A stretch of DNA of 64,000 nucleotides. It comes from Glandiceps talaboti. Lineage: Eukaryota; Hemichordata; Enteropneusta; Spengelidae. The position numbers and the translations under genes were made by a program. Positions 25,742 to 37,800 of this stretch are shown one piece after another. The first letter of the stretch is position 1; every line of letters starts with the position of its first letter. The DNA lies in contig NC_135568.1 in the NCBI RefSeq assembly GCF_964340395.1, forward strand, positions 20,661,081-20,725,080, in the 5' to 3' direction. Under the pieces are notes generated by a model that ran no database searches, had not been told where the DNA came from, and worked only from the letters and a program-made list of their open reading frames with translations.

Positions 25742-26674
25742 TTAGAGACCATGTTGGAATCCAGACTAGAAATTACATAGTCTAGTTCCTATATGGTATT
25801 GTCACAATTAATTACACCTCCACTCAGTTAGAGACCATGTTGGAATCCAGACTAGAAATTACATAGTCTAGTTCCTATATGGTATTGTTACAATTAATTA
25901 CACCTCCACTCAGTTAGAGACCATGTTGGAATCCAGACTAGAAATTACATAGTCTAGTTCCTATATGGTATTGTCACAATTAATTACACCTCCACTCAGT
26001 TAGAGACCATGTTGACATCCAGACTAGAAATTACATAGTCTAGTTCCTATATGGTATTGTTACAATTAATTACACCTCCACTCAGTTAGAGACCATGTTG
26101 ACATCCAGACTAGAAATTACATAGTCTAGTTCCTATACGGTATTGTTACAATTAATTACACCTCCACTCAGTTAGAGACCATGTTGACATCCAGACTAGA
26201 AATTACATAGTCTAGTTCCTATACGGTATTGTTACAATTAATTACACCTCCATTCAGTTAGAGACCATGTTGACATCCAGACTAGAAATTACATAGTCTA
26301 GTTCCTATACGGTATTGTTACAATTAATTACACCTCCATTCAGTTAGAGACCATGTTGACATCCAGACTAGAAATTACATAGTCTAGTTCCTATACGGTA
26401 TTGTTACAATTAATTACACCTCCATTCAGTTAGAGACCATGTTGACATCCAGACTAGAAATTACATAGTCTAGTTCCTATATGGTATTGTTACAATTAAT
26501 TACACCTCCATTCAGTTAGAGACAAATTTGACATCCAGACTAGAAATTACATAGTCTAGTTCCTATACGGTATTGTTACAATTAATTACACCTCCACTCA
26601 GTTAGAGACCATGTTGACATCCAGGCTAGAAATTACATAGTCTAGTTCCTATACGGTATTGTTACAATTAATTG
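25742..26674. repeat. 86-bp minisatellite, left block
   Basis: About 11 units of exactly 86 bp, each starting TTAGAGACCATGTTG and containing CAGACTAGAAATTACATAGT, CTAGTTCCTATA and ACAATTAATTACACCTCC. AGACTA and TAGTCT within the unit can pair. Variation is limited to a few sites (GGAATCC/GACATCC, TATGG/TACGG). The block is interrupted by a DIRS-like element and resumes at 29923. Confidence 0.95.
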
Positions 26675-26921
26675 TACTAAATTTATACATTTTGGAGAAA
26701 TTTGCTTAATTGTTGGTTAGAGTAGTCACTGTAAGTATAAGACAGCCTCAGGGTTTCAGAACATTTCATTGTGGAAGATGCTCTCTTGTCTTGTGGAAAT
26801 GTGTGGCGCCCTCATCAGTCCATAACAGTGTTATTCCCACAATGCATTGTGGTTTAGTTTGAATTCGTCAGACATTTTGGATTTGCAATTTCACAACGGA
26901 AGTTTTAAACCACATTCAGCG

Positions 26922-27074
26922 ATGTCTACAAGGCCTTCAAGACATTGCTCTGTATGCAAAGTACCGTTAGCCGCACACAAAGGGCCATCAGGAAAGTTAT
27001 GTAGAGGAAATAAGGACTCTTCATACATCTTTGACACATTCTCAGTTGGCAGCCGGCCCAATGTTACCAAATGA
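26922..27074 (+). CDS. DIRS-like gag, N-terminal piece
   Basis: It starts at ATG 26922 (MSTRPSRHCSVCKVP) and carries a CxxC...H...C pattern: HCSVCK, then AAHKGPSGKLC. This piece is in a different frame from the main gag ORF and overlaps it between 27031 and 27074. The two are probably one protein separated by an indel or a +1 shift. The upstream frame stays open to 26847, but the ATG at 26922 sits directly before the conserved part. Confidence 0.55.
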   Translation: MSTRPSRHCSVCKVPLAAHKGPSGKLCRGNKDSSYIFDTFSVGSRPNVTK

Positions 27075-28107
27075 CCAGACGGAGCACAAGGGCCATGTGA
27101 TGGGGGACACTGCCACCCGTACTCCATCCACTGATCACCGCCAAGGAAGGGAATGCCTGCGAAACACCAAAGATACCATACGCAAGGCTTGGGGTAAGCA
27201 AGTTCTTCCTGATGTTGATACTTGCAGAAGAATGTTAGAGGCAATTAAGATAGAGAATGAACAACTAGAACTGGACATGACATTGCAAGAAGAGATGGCC
27301 AAAAATGAAAGGCTGAAATCAATGGCCAAAACCCCAAAACCCGCCACAGTTAAAGAGCTAAGACGGGACAAAAAGTTGACAAGGAAGGTACACAAATCAA
27401 AACAGGCTCTCGAGGTATCAACATCTGATTCAGCTTCCTTGCAATCAGACTCATCAGCTGATGAATGTGACACGGATGGACCACTGACAACTCACAGTGA
27501 AGGTAAGCCAGTTTATGAAACCTTCAAAAAGTTACATAAGAAGAGAAAGCCCAAGTCTGGAGCTGTTAGGAAATCAAGTGAACAGGTGATTTATCATGTT
27601 CCATGGCCACATGAATACTCAATGAAGGCAGACACTGCTACTTCTGAAAACCAACAATATTCTACCCTTTCCATGCCATCCCTTGTGAGAGGAGAGATCT
27701 ACATCACTCATCATGTGGAGCCAGATACATCCAGACCTGCCAGAGCTGAGCATTTAATCGGGTTGCTACATTTGGCTGAGGTTTACACATGGGAGAATGT
27801 CCGCCAATACCACGCAGAAGTCCTCAGAGCTATAGAGATGGGTAAGCGGACATGGTCAGATGACTTTAACATGGAGCGGACACGCTGTTTATACTCACGT
27901 ATACATGTACAGAGGACGGCAGGAGGTGGTACAAGATATTGTGCAGACTTTCAAAGAGGCAAATGCAAGCATACAACAGACCACGACAACCAACATGGAG
28001 AGAAAGAGTTGCATGTCTGTCGCTTCTGTCTGAAAATTAGACAAACCCAGCAACCACACGCACCAAGCAGCTGCCCTTATAAGCCAAAAAGGGTGAACAA
28101 AGACTGA
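27031..28107 (+). CDS. DIRS-like gag, main ORF
   Basis: 358-residue open frame. The middle is charged and coiled-coil-like (IENEQLELDMTLQEEMAKNE, then Lys/Arg-rich and Ser/Asp-rich stretches). The C-terminus has a Cys/His cluster: YCADFQRGKC, HTTDHDNQHG, HVCRFCL and HAPSSC. The C-His-Cys spacing resembles the C-terminal finger of DIRS/Ngaro gag proteins, which is thought to bind nucleic acid. It ends at TGA 28105-28107 (context GAC TGA CTC). The same frame then stays open for a further 628 codons into pol. The first in-frame ATG is inside the overlap with the N-terminal piece, so the true start is probably upstream in the other frame. Confidence 0.7.
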   Translation: MTHSQLAAGPMLPNDQTEHKGHVMGDTATRTPSTDHRQGRECLRNTKDTIRKAWGKQVLPDVDTCRRMLEAIKIENEQLELDMTLQEEMAKNERLKSMAKTPKPATVKELRRDKKLTRKVHKSKQALEVSTSDSASLQSDSSADECDTDGPLTTHSEGKPVYETFKKLHKKRKPKSGAVRKSSEQVIYHVPWPHEYSMKADTATSENQQYSTLSMPSLVRGEIYITHHVEPDTSRPARAEHLIGLLHLAEVYTWENVRQYHAEVLRAIEMGKRTWSDDFNMERTRCLYSRIHVQRTAGGGTRYCADFQRGKCKHTTDHDNQHGEKELHVCRFCLKIRQTQQPHAPSSCPYKPKRVNKD

Positions 28108-29994
28108 CTCAGTATAAACACTAACACATGCAATGCCAATAACAACATAATTACCACTGTTGCAGAACATAACACAGACAATGCCAATGACAAAACAATC
28201 GCCACTGTTGCAGAACATAACACAGACAATGCTGATAACAAGATAATCGCCACTGTTGCAGAAAATAACACAGGCAATGTTGATAACAAGATAATCGCCA
28301 CTGTTGCAGAAAATAACACAGACAATGCTGATAACAAGATAAATGCCACTGTTGCAGAACATAACACAGACAATGCTGATAACAAGATAAACGCCACTGT
28401 TGCAGAACATAACACAGACAATGCTGATAACAAGATAAACGCCACTGTTGCAGAACATAACACAGACAATGCTGATAACAAGATAAATGCCACTGTTGCA
28501 GAACATAACACAGACAATGCTGATAACAAGATAAATGCCACTGTTGCAGAACATAACACAGACAATGCTGATAACAAGATAAATGCCACCGTTGCAGAAC
28601 ATAACACAGACAATGCTGATAACAAGATAAATGCCACTGTTGCAGAACATAACACAGACAATGCTGATAACAAGATAAATGCCACCGTTGCAGAACATAA
28701 CACAGACAATGCTGATAACAAGATAAACGCCACTGTTGCAGAACATAACACAGACAATGCTGATAACAAGATAAATGCCACTGTTGCAGAACATAACACA
28801 GACAATGCTGATAACAAGATAAACGCCACTGTTGCAGAACACAACACAGACAATGCTGATAACACAATAATTGCCACTATTGCCAAACATAACATAAACA
28901 ATGCTGATAATAACATAACCAATGATGCTAACAAGATTATTGCCACTGTTGACGAACATAACACAAACAATGAGGCTAGCAGGATTATTGCCACTGTTGC
29001 CGGACATAACACAAACAATTATGCTAGCAGGATAGTTGCCACCGTTGCAGAACATAACACAGAGAATGATGATAACACATTAATCACAACAGTCAAAACT
29101 GTCACAAGCACTGACGTTGCTCCTATCAATGGACAACAAAATAATGAGAATGGGGTTGCAGTTACCGTTGCCGAGGTTAACATGGACATTGATTATATTG
29201 CAGAATATGTGAACACTGATCAATGCATCACCAGTGCCGTTAGTTGCAGTGATGACCCATCTATTGACAACACGCCCTTTGATAGTGATATTAGCCCAAG
29301 TATGCTCGAACAGACCAAGTCAACTGCTGACATACATAAACATAGCACGTTTTATTCCACTTGTACAGACAAACCAGTTCATATGGATAGTGCACTGACA
29401 AACAGTATGATACAAGAATGCCCAGAGGCATGGTTTACAGATCATAATTTGGATGAAGACCACACAACTTTTACCAGAACAGCCAGCGAATACTTCAAAT
29501 ACACATACCCTTCCTACCATCATACAGCTTGCAATGACAGTACTATCCAGATCACCCCTAACAGCAATTATGAAAGCAGTGTTCATCAGGGGATCCCAGA
29601 CAATTTGAATGTACTCCTTAATATACATGCAGACATCATCAACTCAGGACAAGCAAACTTTAGTGGTGTAAGGTTTCCTGTGCATTCTACATTTGATATT
29701 CCTACATGGAGGACTGATTTACGAGATTACGACGATAACATTGTTGTAGAATTTTTGATGTATGGCTGGCCTATTAACTATACAGCGACAACCCTCCCAA
29801 TCACCACACAAAAGAATCACAAATCCGCACTGACATTTGCCACACATATTGAGGCATATATCAAAACAGAGATTGAACATGGTGCACTACTGGGGCCTTT
29901 CACATTAATTATTGTATTGTTAGGTATTGTTACAATTAATTACACCTCCATTCAGTTAGAGACCATGTTGACATCCAGACTAGAAATTACATAG
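28108..29994 (+). pseudogene. DIRS-like pol N-terminus, same frame as gag, truncated in the RT
   Basis: Open from directly after the gag UGA to TAG at 29992-29994. It begins with a Thr/Asn/Ala-rich spacer with a 16-residue repeat (28165-29097), then an acidic linker. From about 29660 it carries an RT-like start: FSGVRFPVHSTFDIPTW, VVEFLMYGWPINY, HIEAYIKTEIEHGALLGPF. Right after LGPF the sequence runs into the 86-bp satellite, which supplies the last ~25 codons. The first internal Met with a plausible context is at 29182. Lack of all RT catalytic motifs makes it non-functional. Expression, if any, would need UGA read-through, re-initiation or a spliced transcript. Confidence 0.7.
28165..29097 (+). 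repeat. 48-bp tandem repeat encoding a 16-residue repeat
   Basis: About 19 units at 48-bp spacing (starts 28165, 28213, 28261 and so on to 28837, then more diverged copies to about 29097; one unit near 28885 is 69 bp). In the gag/pol frame the central unit reads EHNTDNADNKINATVA. Within 28357-28860 the variable sites I can see are AAT/AAC, ACT/ACC and CAT/CAC, all synonymous. Long minus-strand open frames across this region (for example 27895-29055) are mirror images of the repeat. Confidence 0.9.
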
Positions 29995-31834
29995 TCTAGT
30001 TCCTATATGGTATTGTTACAATTAATTACACCTCCATTCAGTTAGAGACCATGTTGACATCCAGACTAGAAATTACATAGTCTAGTTCCTATACGGTATT
30101 GTTACAATTAATTACACCTCCATTCAGTTAGAGACCAATTTGACATCCAGACTAGAAATTACATAGTCTAGTTCCTATACGGTATTGTTACAATTAATTA
30201 CACCTCCACTCAGTTAGAGACCATGTTGACATCCAGACTAGAAATTACATAGTCTAGTTCCTATATGGTATTGTTACAATTAATTACACCTCCATTCAGT
30301 TAGAGACCAATTTGACATCCAGACTAGAAATTACATAGTCTAGTTCCTATACGGTATTGTTGCAATTAATTACACCTCCATTCAGTTAGAGACCATGTTG
30401 ACATCCAGACTAGAAATTACATAGTCTAGTTCCTATACGGTATTGTTACAATTAATTACACCTCCACTCAGTTAGAGACCATATTGACATCCAGACTAGA
30501 AATTACATAGTCTAGTTTCTATATGGTATTGTTACAATTAATTACACCTCCACTCAGTTAGAGACCATGTTGACATCCAGGCTAGAAATTACATAGTCTA
30601 GTTCCTATACGGTATTGTTACAATTAATTACACCTCCATTCAGTTAGAGACCATGTTGACATCCAGACTAGAAATTACATAGTCTAGTTCCTATACGGTA
30701 TTGTTACAATTAATTACACCTCCATTCAGTTAGAGACCATGTTGACATCCAGGCTAGAAATTACATAGTCTAGTTCCTATACGGTATTGTTACAATTAAT
30801 TACACCTCCACTCAGTTAGAGACCATGTTGACATCCAGGCTAGAAATTACATAGTCTAGTTCCTATACGGTATTGTTACAATTAATTACACCTCCATTCA
30901 GTTAGAGACCAATTTGACATCCAGACTAGAAATTACATAGTCTAGTTCCTATATGGTATTGTCACAATTAATTACACCTCCACTCAGTTAGAGACCATGT
31001 TGACATCCAGACTAGAAATTACATAGTCTAGTTCCTATATGGTATTGTTACAATTAATTGCACCTCCATTCAGTTAGAGACCAATTTGACATCCAGACTA
31101 GAAATTACATAGTCTAGTTCCTATATGGTATTGTCACAATTAATTACAACTCCACTCAGTTAGAGACCATGTTGACATTCAGACTCGAAATTACATAGTC
31201 TAGTTCCTATACGGTATTGTTACAATTAATTACACCTCCACTCAGTTAGAGACCATGTTGACATCCAGACTAGAAATTACATAGTCTAGTTCCTATACGG
31301 TATTGTTACAATTAATTACACCTCCACTCAGTTAGAGACCATGTTGACATCCAGACTAGAAATTACATAGTCTAGTTCCTATACGGTATTGTTACAATTA
31401 ATTACACCTCCATTCAGTTAGAGACCAATTTGACATCCAGACTAGAAATTACATAGTCTAGTTCCTATACGGTATTGTTACAATTAATTACACCCCCATT
31501 CAGTTAGAGACCAATTTGACATCCAGACTAGAAATTACATAGTCTAGTTCCTATACGGTATTGTTACAATTAATTACACCTCCATTCAGTTAGAGACCAT
31601 GTTGACATCCAGACTAGAAATTACATAGTCTAGTTCCTATACGGTATTGTTACAATTAATTACACCTCCACTCAGTTAGAGACCAATTTGACATCCAGAC
31701 TAGAAATTACTTAATCTAGTTCCTATACGGTATTGTTACAATTAATTACACCTCCATTCAGTTAGAGACCAATTTGACAACCAGACTAGAAATTACATAG
31801 TCTAGTTTCTATATGGTATTGTTACAATTAATTA
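29923..31834. repeat. 86-bp minisatellite, right block
   Basis: About 22 units of the same 86-bp repeat as at 25742-26674, resuming directly after the DIRS-like fragment. Some units replace GACCATGTTG with GACCAATTTG, a variant that is rare in the left block (one GACAAATTTG there). It joins the 53-bp array at AATTACATGGG. Confidence 0.95.
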
Positions 31835-34800
31835 CATGGGTGTGGCCATGATCAAAGTGAAAGCCAGTAAATGTTACTGGGGTTCCCTATGGGTGTGGCC
31901 ATGATCAAAGTGAAAACCAGTAAATGTTACTGGGGTTCCCCATGGGTGTGGCCATAATCAAAGTGAAAACCAGTAAATGTTACCGGGGTTACCCATTGGT
32001 GTGGCCATGATCAAAGTGAAAGCCAGTAAATGTTACCGGGGTTCCCTATGGGTGTGGCCATGATCAAAGTGAAAACCAGTAAATGTTACTGGGGTTCCCC
32101 ATGGGTGTGGCCTTGATCAAAGTGAAGGCCAGTAAATGTTACTGGAGTTCCCTATGGGTGTGGCCATGATCAAAGTGAAAACCAGTAAATGTTACCGGGG
32201 TTCCTGATGGGTGTGGCCTTGATCAAAGTGAAAGCCAGTAAATGTTACCGGGGTTCCCTATGGGTGTGGCCATGATCAAAGTGAAAGCCAGTAAATGTTA
32301 CTGGTGTTCCCTATGGGTGTGGCCATGATCAAAGTGAAAGCCAGTAAATGTTACCGGGGTTCCCCATGGGTGTGGCCATGATCAAAGTGAAAACCAGTAA
32401 ATGTTACCGGGGTTCCCCATGGGTGTGGCCATGATCAAAGTGAAAACCAGTAAATGTTACCGGGGTTCCCCATGGGTGTGGCCATGATCAAAGTGAAAGC
32501 CAGTAAATGTTACCGGGGTTCCCCATGGGTGTGGCCATGATCAAAGTGAAAGCCAGTAAATATTACCGGGGTTCCCCATGGGTGTGGCCATGATCAAAGT
32601 GAAAGCCAGTAAATGTTACCGGGGTTCCCTATGGGTGTGGCCATGATCAAAGTGAAAGCCAGTAAATATTACTGGGGTTCCCTATGGGTGTGGCCATGAT
32701 CAAAGTGAAAACCAGTAAATGTTACTGGGGTTCCCTATGGGTGTGGCCATGATCAAAGTGAAAGCCAGTAAATGTTACCAGGGTTCCCCATGGGTGTGGC
32801 CATGATCAAAGTGAAAGCCAGTAAATGTTACCGGGGTTCCCTATGGGTGTGGCCATGATCAAAGTGAAAGCCAGTAAATGTTACCGGGGTTCCCTATGGG
32901 TGTGGCCATGATCAAAGTGAAAGCCAGTAAATGTTACCGGTGTTCCCCATGGTTGTGGCCATGATCAAAGTGAAAGCCAGTAAATGTTACCGGGGTTCCC
33001 TATGGGTGTGGCCATGATCAAAGTGAAAACCAGTAAATGTTACTGGCGTTCCCTATGGGTGTGGCCATGATCAAAGTGAAAACCAGTAAATGTTACTGGG
33101 GTTCCCTATGGGTGTGGCCATGATCAAAGTGAAAACCAGTAAATGTTACCGGGGTTCCCTATGGGTGTGGCCTTGATCAAAGTGAAAGCCAGTAAATGTT
33201 ACTGGGGTTACCCATTGGCGTGGCCATGATCAAAGTGAAAGCCAGTAAATGTTACTGGGGTTCCCCATGGGTGTGGCCATGATCAAAGTGAAAACCAGTA
33301 AATGTTAACGGGGTTCCCCATGGGTGTGGCCATGATCAAAGTGAAAACCAGTAAATGTTACTGGGGTTCCCTATGGGTGTGGCCATGATCAAAGTGAAAG
33401 CCAGTAAATGTTACCGGGGTTCCCCATGGGTGTGGCCATGATCAAAGTGAAAGCCAGTAAATGTTACCGGGGTTCCCTATGGGTGTGGCCATGATCAAAG
33501 TGAAAGCCAGTAAATGTTACCGGGGTTCCCTATGGGTGTGGCCATGATCAAAGTGAAAGCCAGTAAATGTTACCGGTGTTCCCCATGGTTGTGGCCATGA
33601 TCAAAGTGAAAGCCAGTAAATGTTACCGGGGTTCCCTATGGGTGTGGCCATGATCAAAGTGAAAGCCAGTAAATGTTACCGGGGTTACCCATTGGTGTGG
33701 CCATGATCAAAGTGAAAACCAGTAAATGTTACTGGGGTTCCCTATGGGTGTGGCCATGATCAAAGTGAAAACCAGTAAATGTTACTGGGGTTCCCTATGG
33801 GTGTGGCCATGATCAAAGTGAAAGCCAGTAAATGTTACCGTAGTTACCCATTGGTGTGGCCATGATCAAAGTGAAAACCAGTAAATGTTACTGGGGTTCC
33901 CTATGGGTGTCGCCATGATCAAAGTGAAAGCCAGTAAATGTTACCGGGGTTCCCCATGGGTGTGGCCTTGATCAAAGTGAAAGCCAGTAAATGTTACCTG
34001 GGTTCCCCATGGGTGTGGCCATGATCAAAGTGAAAGCCAGTAAATGTTATCGGGGTTACCCATTGGTGTGGCCATGATCAAAGTGAAAGCCAGTAAATAT
34101 TACCGGGGTTCCCTATGGGTGTGGCCATAATCAAAGTGAAAGCCAGTAAATGTTACCGTAGTTACCCATTGGTGTGGCCATAATCAAAGTGAAAACCAGT
34201 AAATGTTACTGGGGTTCCCTATGGGTGTGGCCATGATCAAAGTGAAAGCCAGTAAATGTTACTGGTGTTCCCTATGGGTGTGGCCATAATCAAAGTGAAA
34301 ACCAGTAAATGTTACTGGTGTTCCCCATGGGTGTGGCCATGATCAAAGTGAAAGCCAGTAAATGTTACCGGGGTTACCCATTGGTGTGGCTATGATCAAA
34401 GTGAAAACCAGTAAATATTACCGGGGTTCCCTATGGGTGTGGCCATGATCAAAGTGAAAGCCAGTAAATGTTACTGGTGTTCCCTATGGGTGTGGCCATG
34501 ATCAAAGTGAAAGCCAGTAAATATTACCGGGGTTCCCTATGGGTGTGGCCATGATCAAAGTGAAAGCCAGTAAATATCACTGGCGTTCCCTATGGGTGTG
34601 GCCATGATCAAAGTGAAAGCCAGTAAATATTACTGGTGTTCCCTATGGGTGTGGCCTTGATCAAAGTGAAAGCCAGTAAATATTACTGGTGTTCCCTATG
34701 GGTGTGGCCATGATCAAAGTGAAAGCCAGTAAATGTTACTGGTTTTCCCTATGGGTGTGGCCATGATGAAAGTGAAAGCCAGTAAATGTTACTGGTGTTC

Positions 34801-37800
34801 CCTATGGGTGTGGCCATGATCAAAGTGAAAGCCAGTAAATATTACCGGGGTTCCCTATGGGTGTGGCCATGATCAAAGTGAAAGCCAGTAAATGTTACTG
34901 GGGTTCCCCATGGGTGTGGCCATAATCAAAGTGAAAACCAGTAAATGTTACTGGTGTTCCCCATGGGTGTGGCCATAATCAAAGTGAAAGCCAGTAAATG
35001 TTACCGGGGTTACCCATTGGTGTGGCCATGATCAAAGTGAAAACCAGTAAATATTACCGGGGTTCCCTATGGGTGTGGCCATAATCAAAGTGAAAACCAG
35101 TAAATGTTACCGGGGTTACCCATTGGTGTGGCCATGATCAAAGTGAAAGCCAGTAAATGTTACCAGGGTTCCCCATGATCAAAGTGAAAACCAGTAAATG
35201 TTACTGGGGTTGCCCATGGGTGTGGCCATGATCAAAGTGAAAGCCAGTAAATATTACCGGGGTTCCCTATGGGTGTGGCCATAATCAAAGTGAAAACCAG
35301 TAAATGTTACCGGGTTTACCCATTGGTGTGGCCATGATCAAAGTGAAAGCCAGTAAATGTTACCGGGGTTCCCCATGATCAAAGTGAAAACCAGTAAATG
35401 TTACTGGGGTTCCCTATGGGTGTGGCCATGATCAAAGTGAAAACCAGTAAATGTTACCGGGGTTCCCTATGGGTGTGGCCATGATCAAAGTGAAAACCAG
35501 TAAATGTTACTGGGGTTTCCTATGGGTGTGGCCATGATCAAAGTGAAAGCCAGTAAATGTTACCGGGGTTCCCCATGGGTGTGGCCATGATCAAAGTGAA
35601 AACCAGTAAATGTTACCGGGGTTCCCCATGGGTGTGGCCATGATCAAAGTGAAAACCAGTAAATGTTACTGGGGTTCCCTATGGGTGTGGCCATGATCAA
35701 AGTGAAAGCCAGTAAATGTTATCGGGGTTCCCCATGGGTGTGGCCATGATCAAAGTGAAAGCCAGTAAATGTTACCGGGGTTCCCTATGGGTGTGGCCAT
35801 GATCAAAGTGAAAGCCAGTAAATGTTACCGGGGTTCCCTATGGGTGTGGCCATGATCAAAGTGAAAGCCAGTAAATGTTACCGGTGTTCCCCATGGTTGT
35901 GGCCATGATCAAAGTGAAAGCCAGTAAATGTTACCGGGGTTCCCTATGGGTGTGGCCATGATCAAAGTGAAAGCCAGTAAATGTTACCGGGGTTACCCAT
36001 TGGTGTGGCCATGATCAAAGTGAAAGCCAGTAAATGTTACCAGGGTTCCCCATGATCAAAGTGAAAACCAGTAAATGTTACTGGGGTTGCCCATGGGTGT
36101 GGCCATGATCAAAGTGAAAGCCAGTAAATATTACCGGGGTTCCCTATGGGTGTGGCCATAATCAAAGTGAAAACCAGTAAATGTTACCGGGTTTACCCAT
36201 TGGTGTGGCCATGATCAAAGTGAAAGCCAGTAAATGTTACCGGGGTTCCCCATGATCAAAGTGAAAACCAGTAAATGTTACCGGGGTTCCCTATGGGTGT
36301 GGCCATGATCAAAGTGAAAACCAGTAAATGTTACCGGGGTTCCCTATGGGTGTGGCCATGATCAAAGTGAAAACCAGTAAATGTTACTGGGGTTTCCTAT
36401 GGGTGTGGCCATGATCAAAGTGAAAGCCAGTAAATGTTACCGGGGTTCCCCATGGGTGTGGCCATGATCAAAGTGAAAACCAGTAAATGTTACCGGGGTT
36501 CCCCATGGGTGTGGCCATGATCAAAGTGAAAACCAGTAAATGTTACTGGGGTTCCCTATGGGTGTGGCCATGATCAAAGTGAAAGCCAGTAAATGTTACC
36601 GGGGTTCCCCATGGGTGTGGCCATGATCAAAGTGAAAGCCAGTAAATGTTACCGGGGTTCCCTATGGGTGTGGCCATGATCAAAGTGAAAGCCAGTAAAT
36701 GTTACCGGGGTTCCCTATGGGTGTGGCCATGATCAAAGTGAAAGCCAGTAAATGTTACCGGTGTTCCCCATGGTTGTGGCCATGATCAAAGTGAAAGCCA
36801 GTAAATGTTACCGGGGTTCCCTATGGGTGTGGCCATGATCAAAGTGAAAGCCAGTAAATGTTACCGGGGTTACCCATTGGTGTGGCCATGATCAAAGTGA
36901 AAACCAGTAAATGTTACTGGGGTTCCCTATGGGTGTGGCCATGATCAAAGTGAAAACCAGTAAATATTACTGGGGTTCCCTATGGGTATGGCCATGATCA
37001 AAGTGAAAGCCAGTAAATGTTACCGTAGTTACCCATTGGTGTGGCCATGATCAAAGTGAAAACCAGTAAATGTTACTGGGGTTCCCTATGGGTGTCGCCA
37101 TGATCAAAGTGAAAGCCAGTAAATGTTACCGGGGTTCCCCATGGGTGTGGCCTTGATCAAAGTGAAAGCCAGTAAATGTTACCTGGGTTCCCCATGGGTG
37201 TGGCCATGATCAAAGTGAAAGCCAGTAAATGTTATCGGGGTTACCCATTGGTGTGGCCATGATCAAAGTGAAAGCCAGTAAATATTACCGGGGTTCCCTA
37301 TGGGTGTGGCCATAATCAAAGTGAAAGCCAGTAAATGTTACCGTAGTTACCCATTGGTGTGGCCATAATCAAAGTGAAAACCAGTAAATGTTACTGGGGT
37401 TCCCTATGGGTGTGGCCATGATCAAAGTGAAAGCCAGTAAATGTTACTGGTGTTCCCTATGGGTGTGGCCATAATCAAAGTGAAAACCAGTAAATGTTAC
37501 TGGTGTTCCCCATGGGTGTGGCCATAATCAAAGTGAAAGCCAGTAAATGTTACCGGGGTTACCCATTGGTGTGGCCATGATCAAAGTGAAAACCAGTAAA
37601 TATTACCGGGGTTCCCTATGGGTGTGGCCATGATCAAAGTGAAAGCCAGTAAATGTTACTGGTGTTCCCTATGGGTGTGGCCATGATCAAAGTGAAAGCC
37701 AGTAAATATTACCGGGGTTCCCTATGGGTGTGGCCATGATCAAAGTGAAAGCCAGTAAATATTACTGGTGTTCCCTATGGGTGTGGCCATGATCAAAGTG

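Larger units (their letters stand above)
26675..29922 (+). mobile_element. DIRS-like (tyrosine-recombinase) retrotransposon, 3' truncated
   Basis: It lies between two blocks of the 86-bp satellite. In order: about 250 bp of leader, a gag-like ORF with Cys/His motifs, an in-frame UGA, a Thr/Asn-rich spacer with a 16-residue repeat, and the start of a reverse transcriptase. The RT start, with FLMYGWPINYTATTLP and HGALLGPF, resembles the N-terminal RT signature of the DIRS/Ngaro group. RT catalytic motifs, RNase H, the tyrosine recombinase and the 3' repeat are missing. GTATTGTTACAATTAATT occurs on both sides of the insert, but it belongs to the satellite unit, so it is not proof of a target duplication. 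Confidence 0.8.

Noticed and set aside
27895-29055. Long minus-strand open frames (386, 313 and 238 codons) with periodic peptides
   Set aside because: They are mirror frames of the 48-bp repeat. The + strand frame connects gag with the RT-like segment and is the meaningful one.
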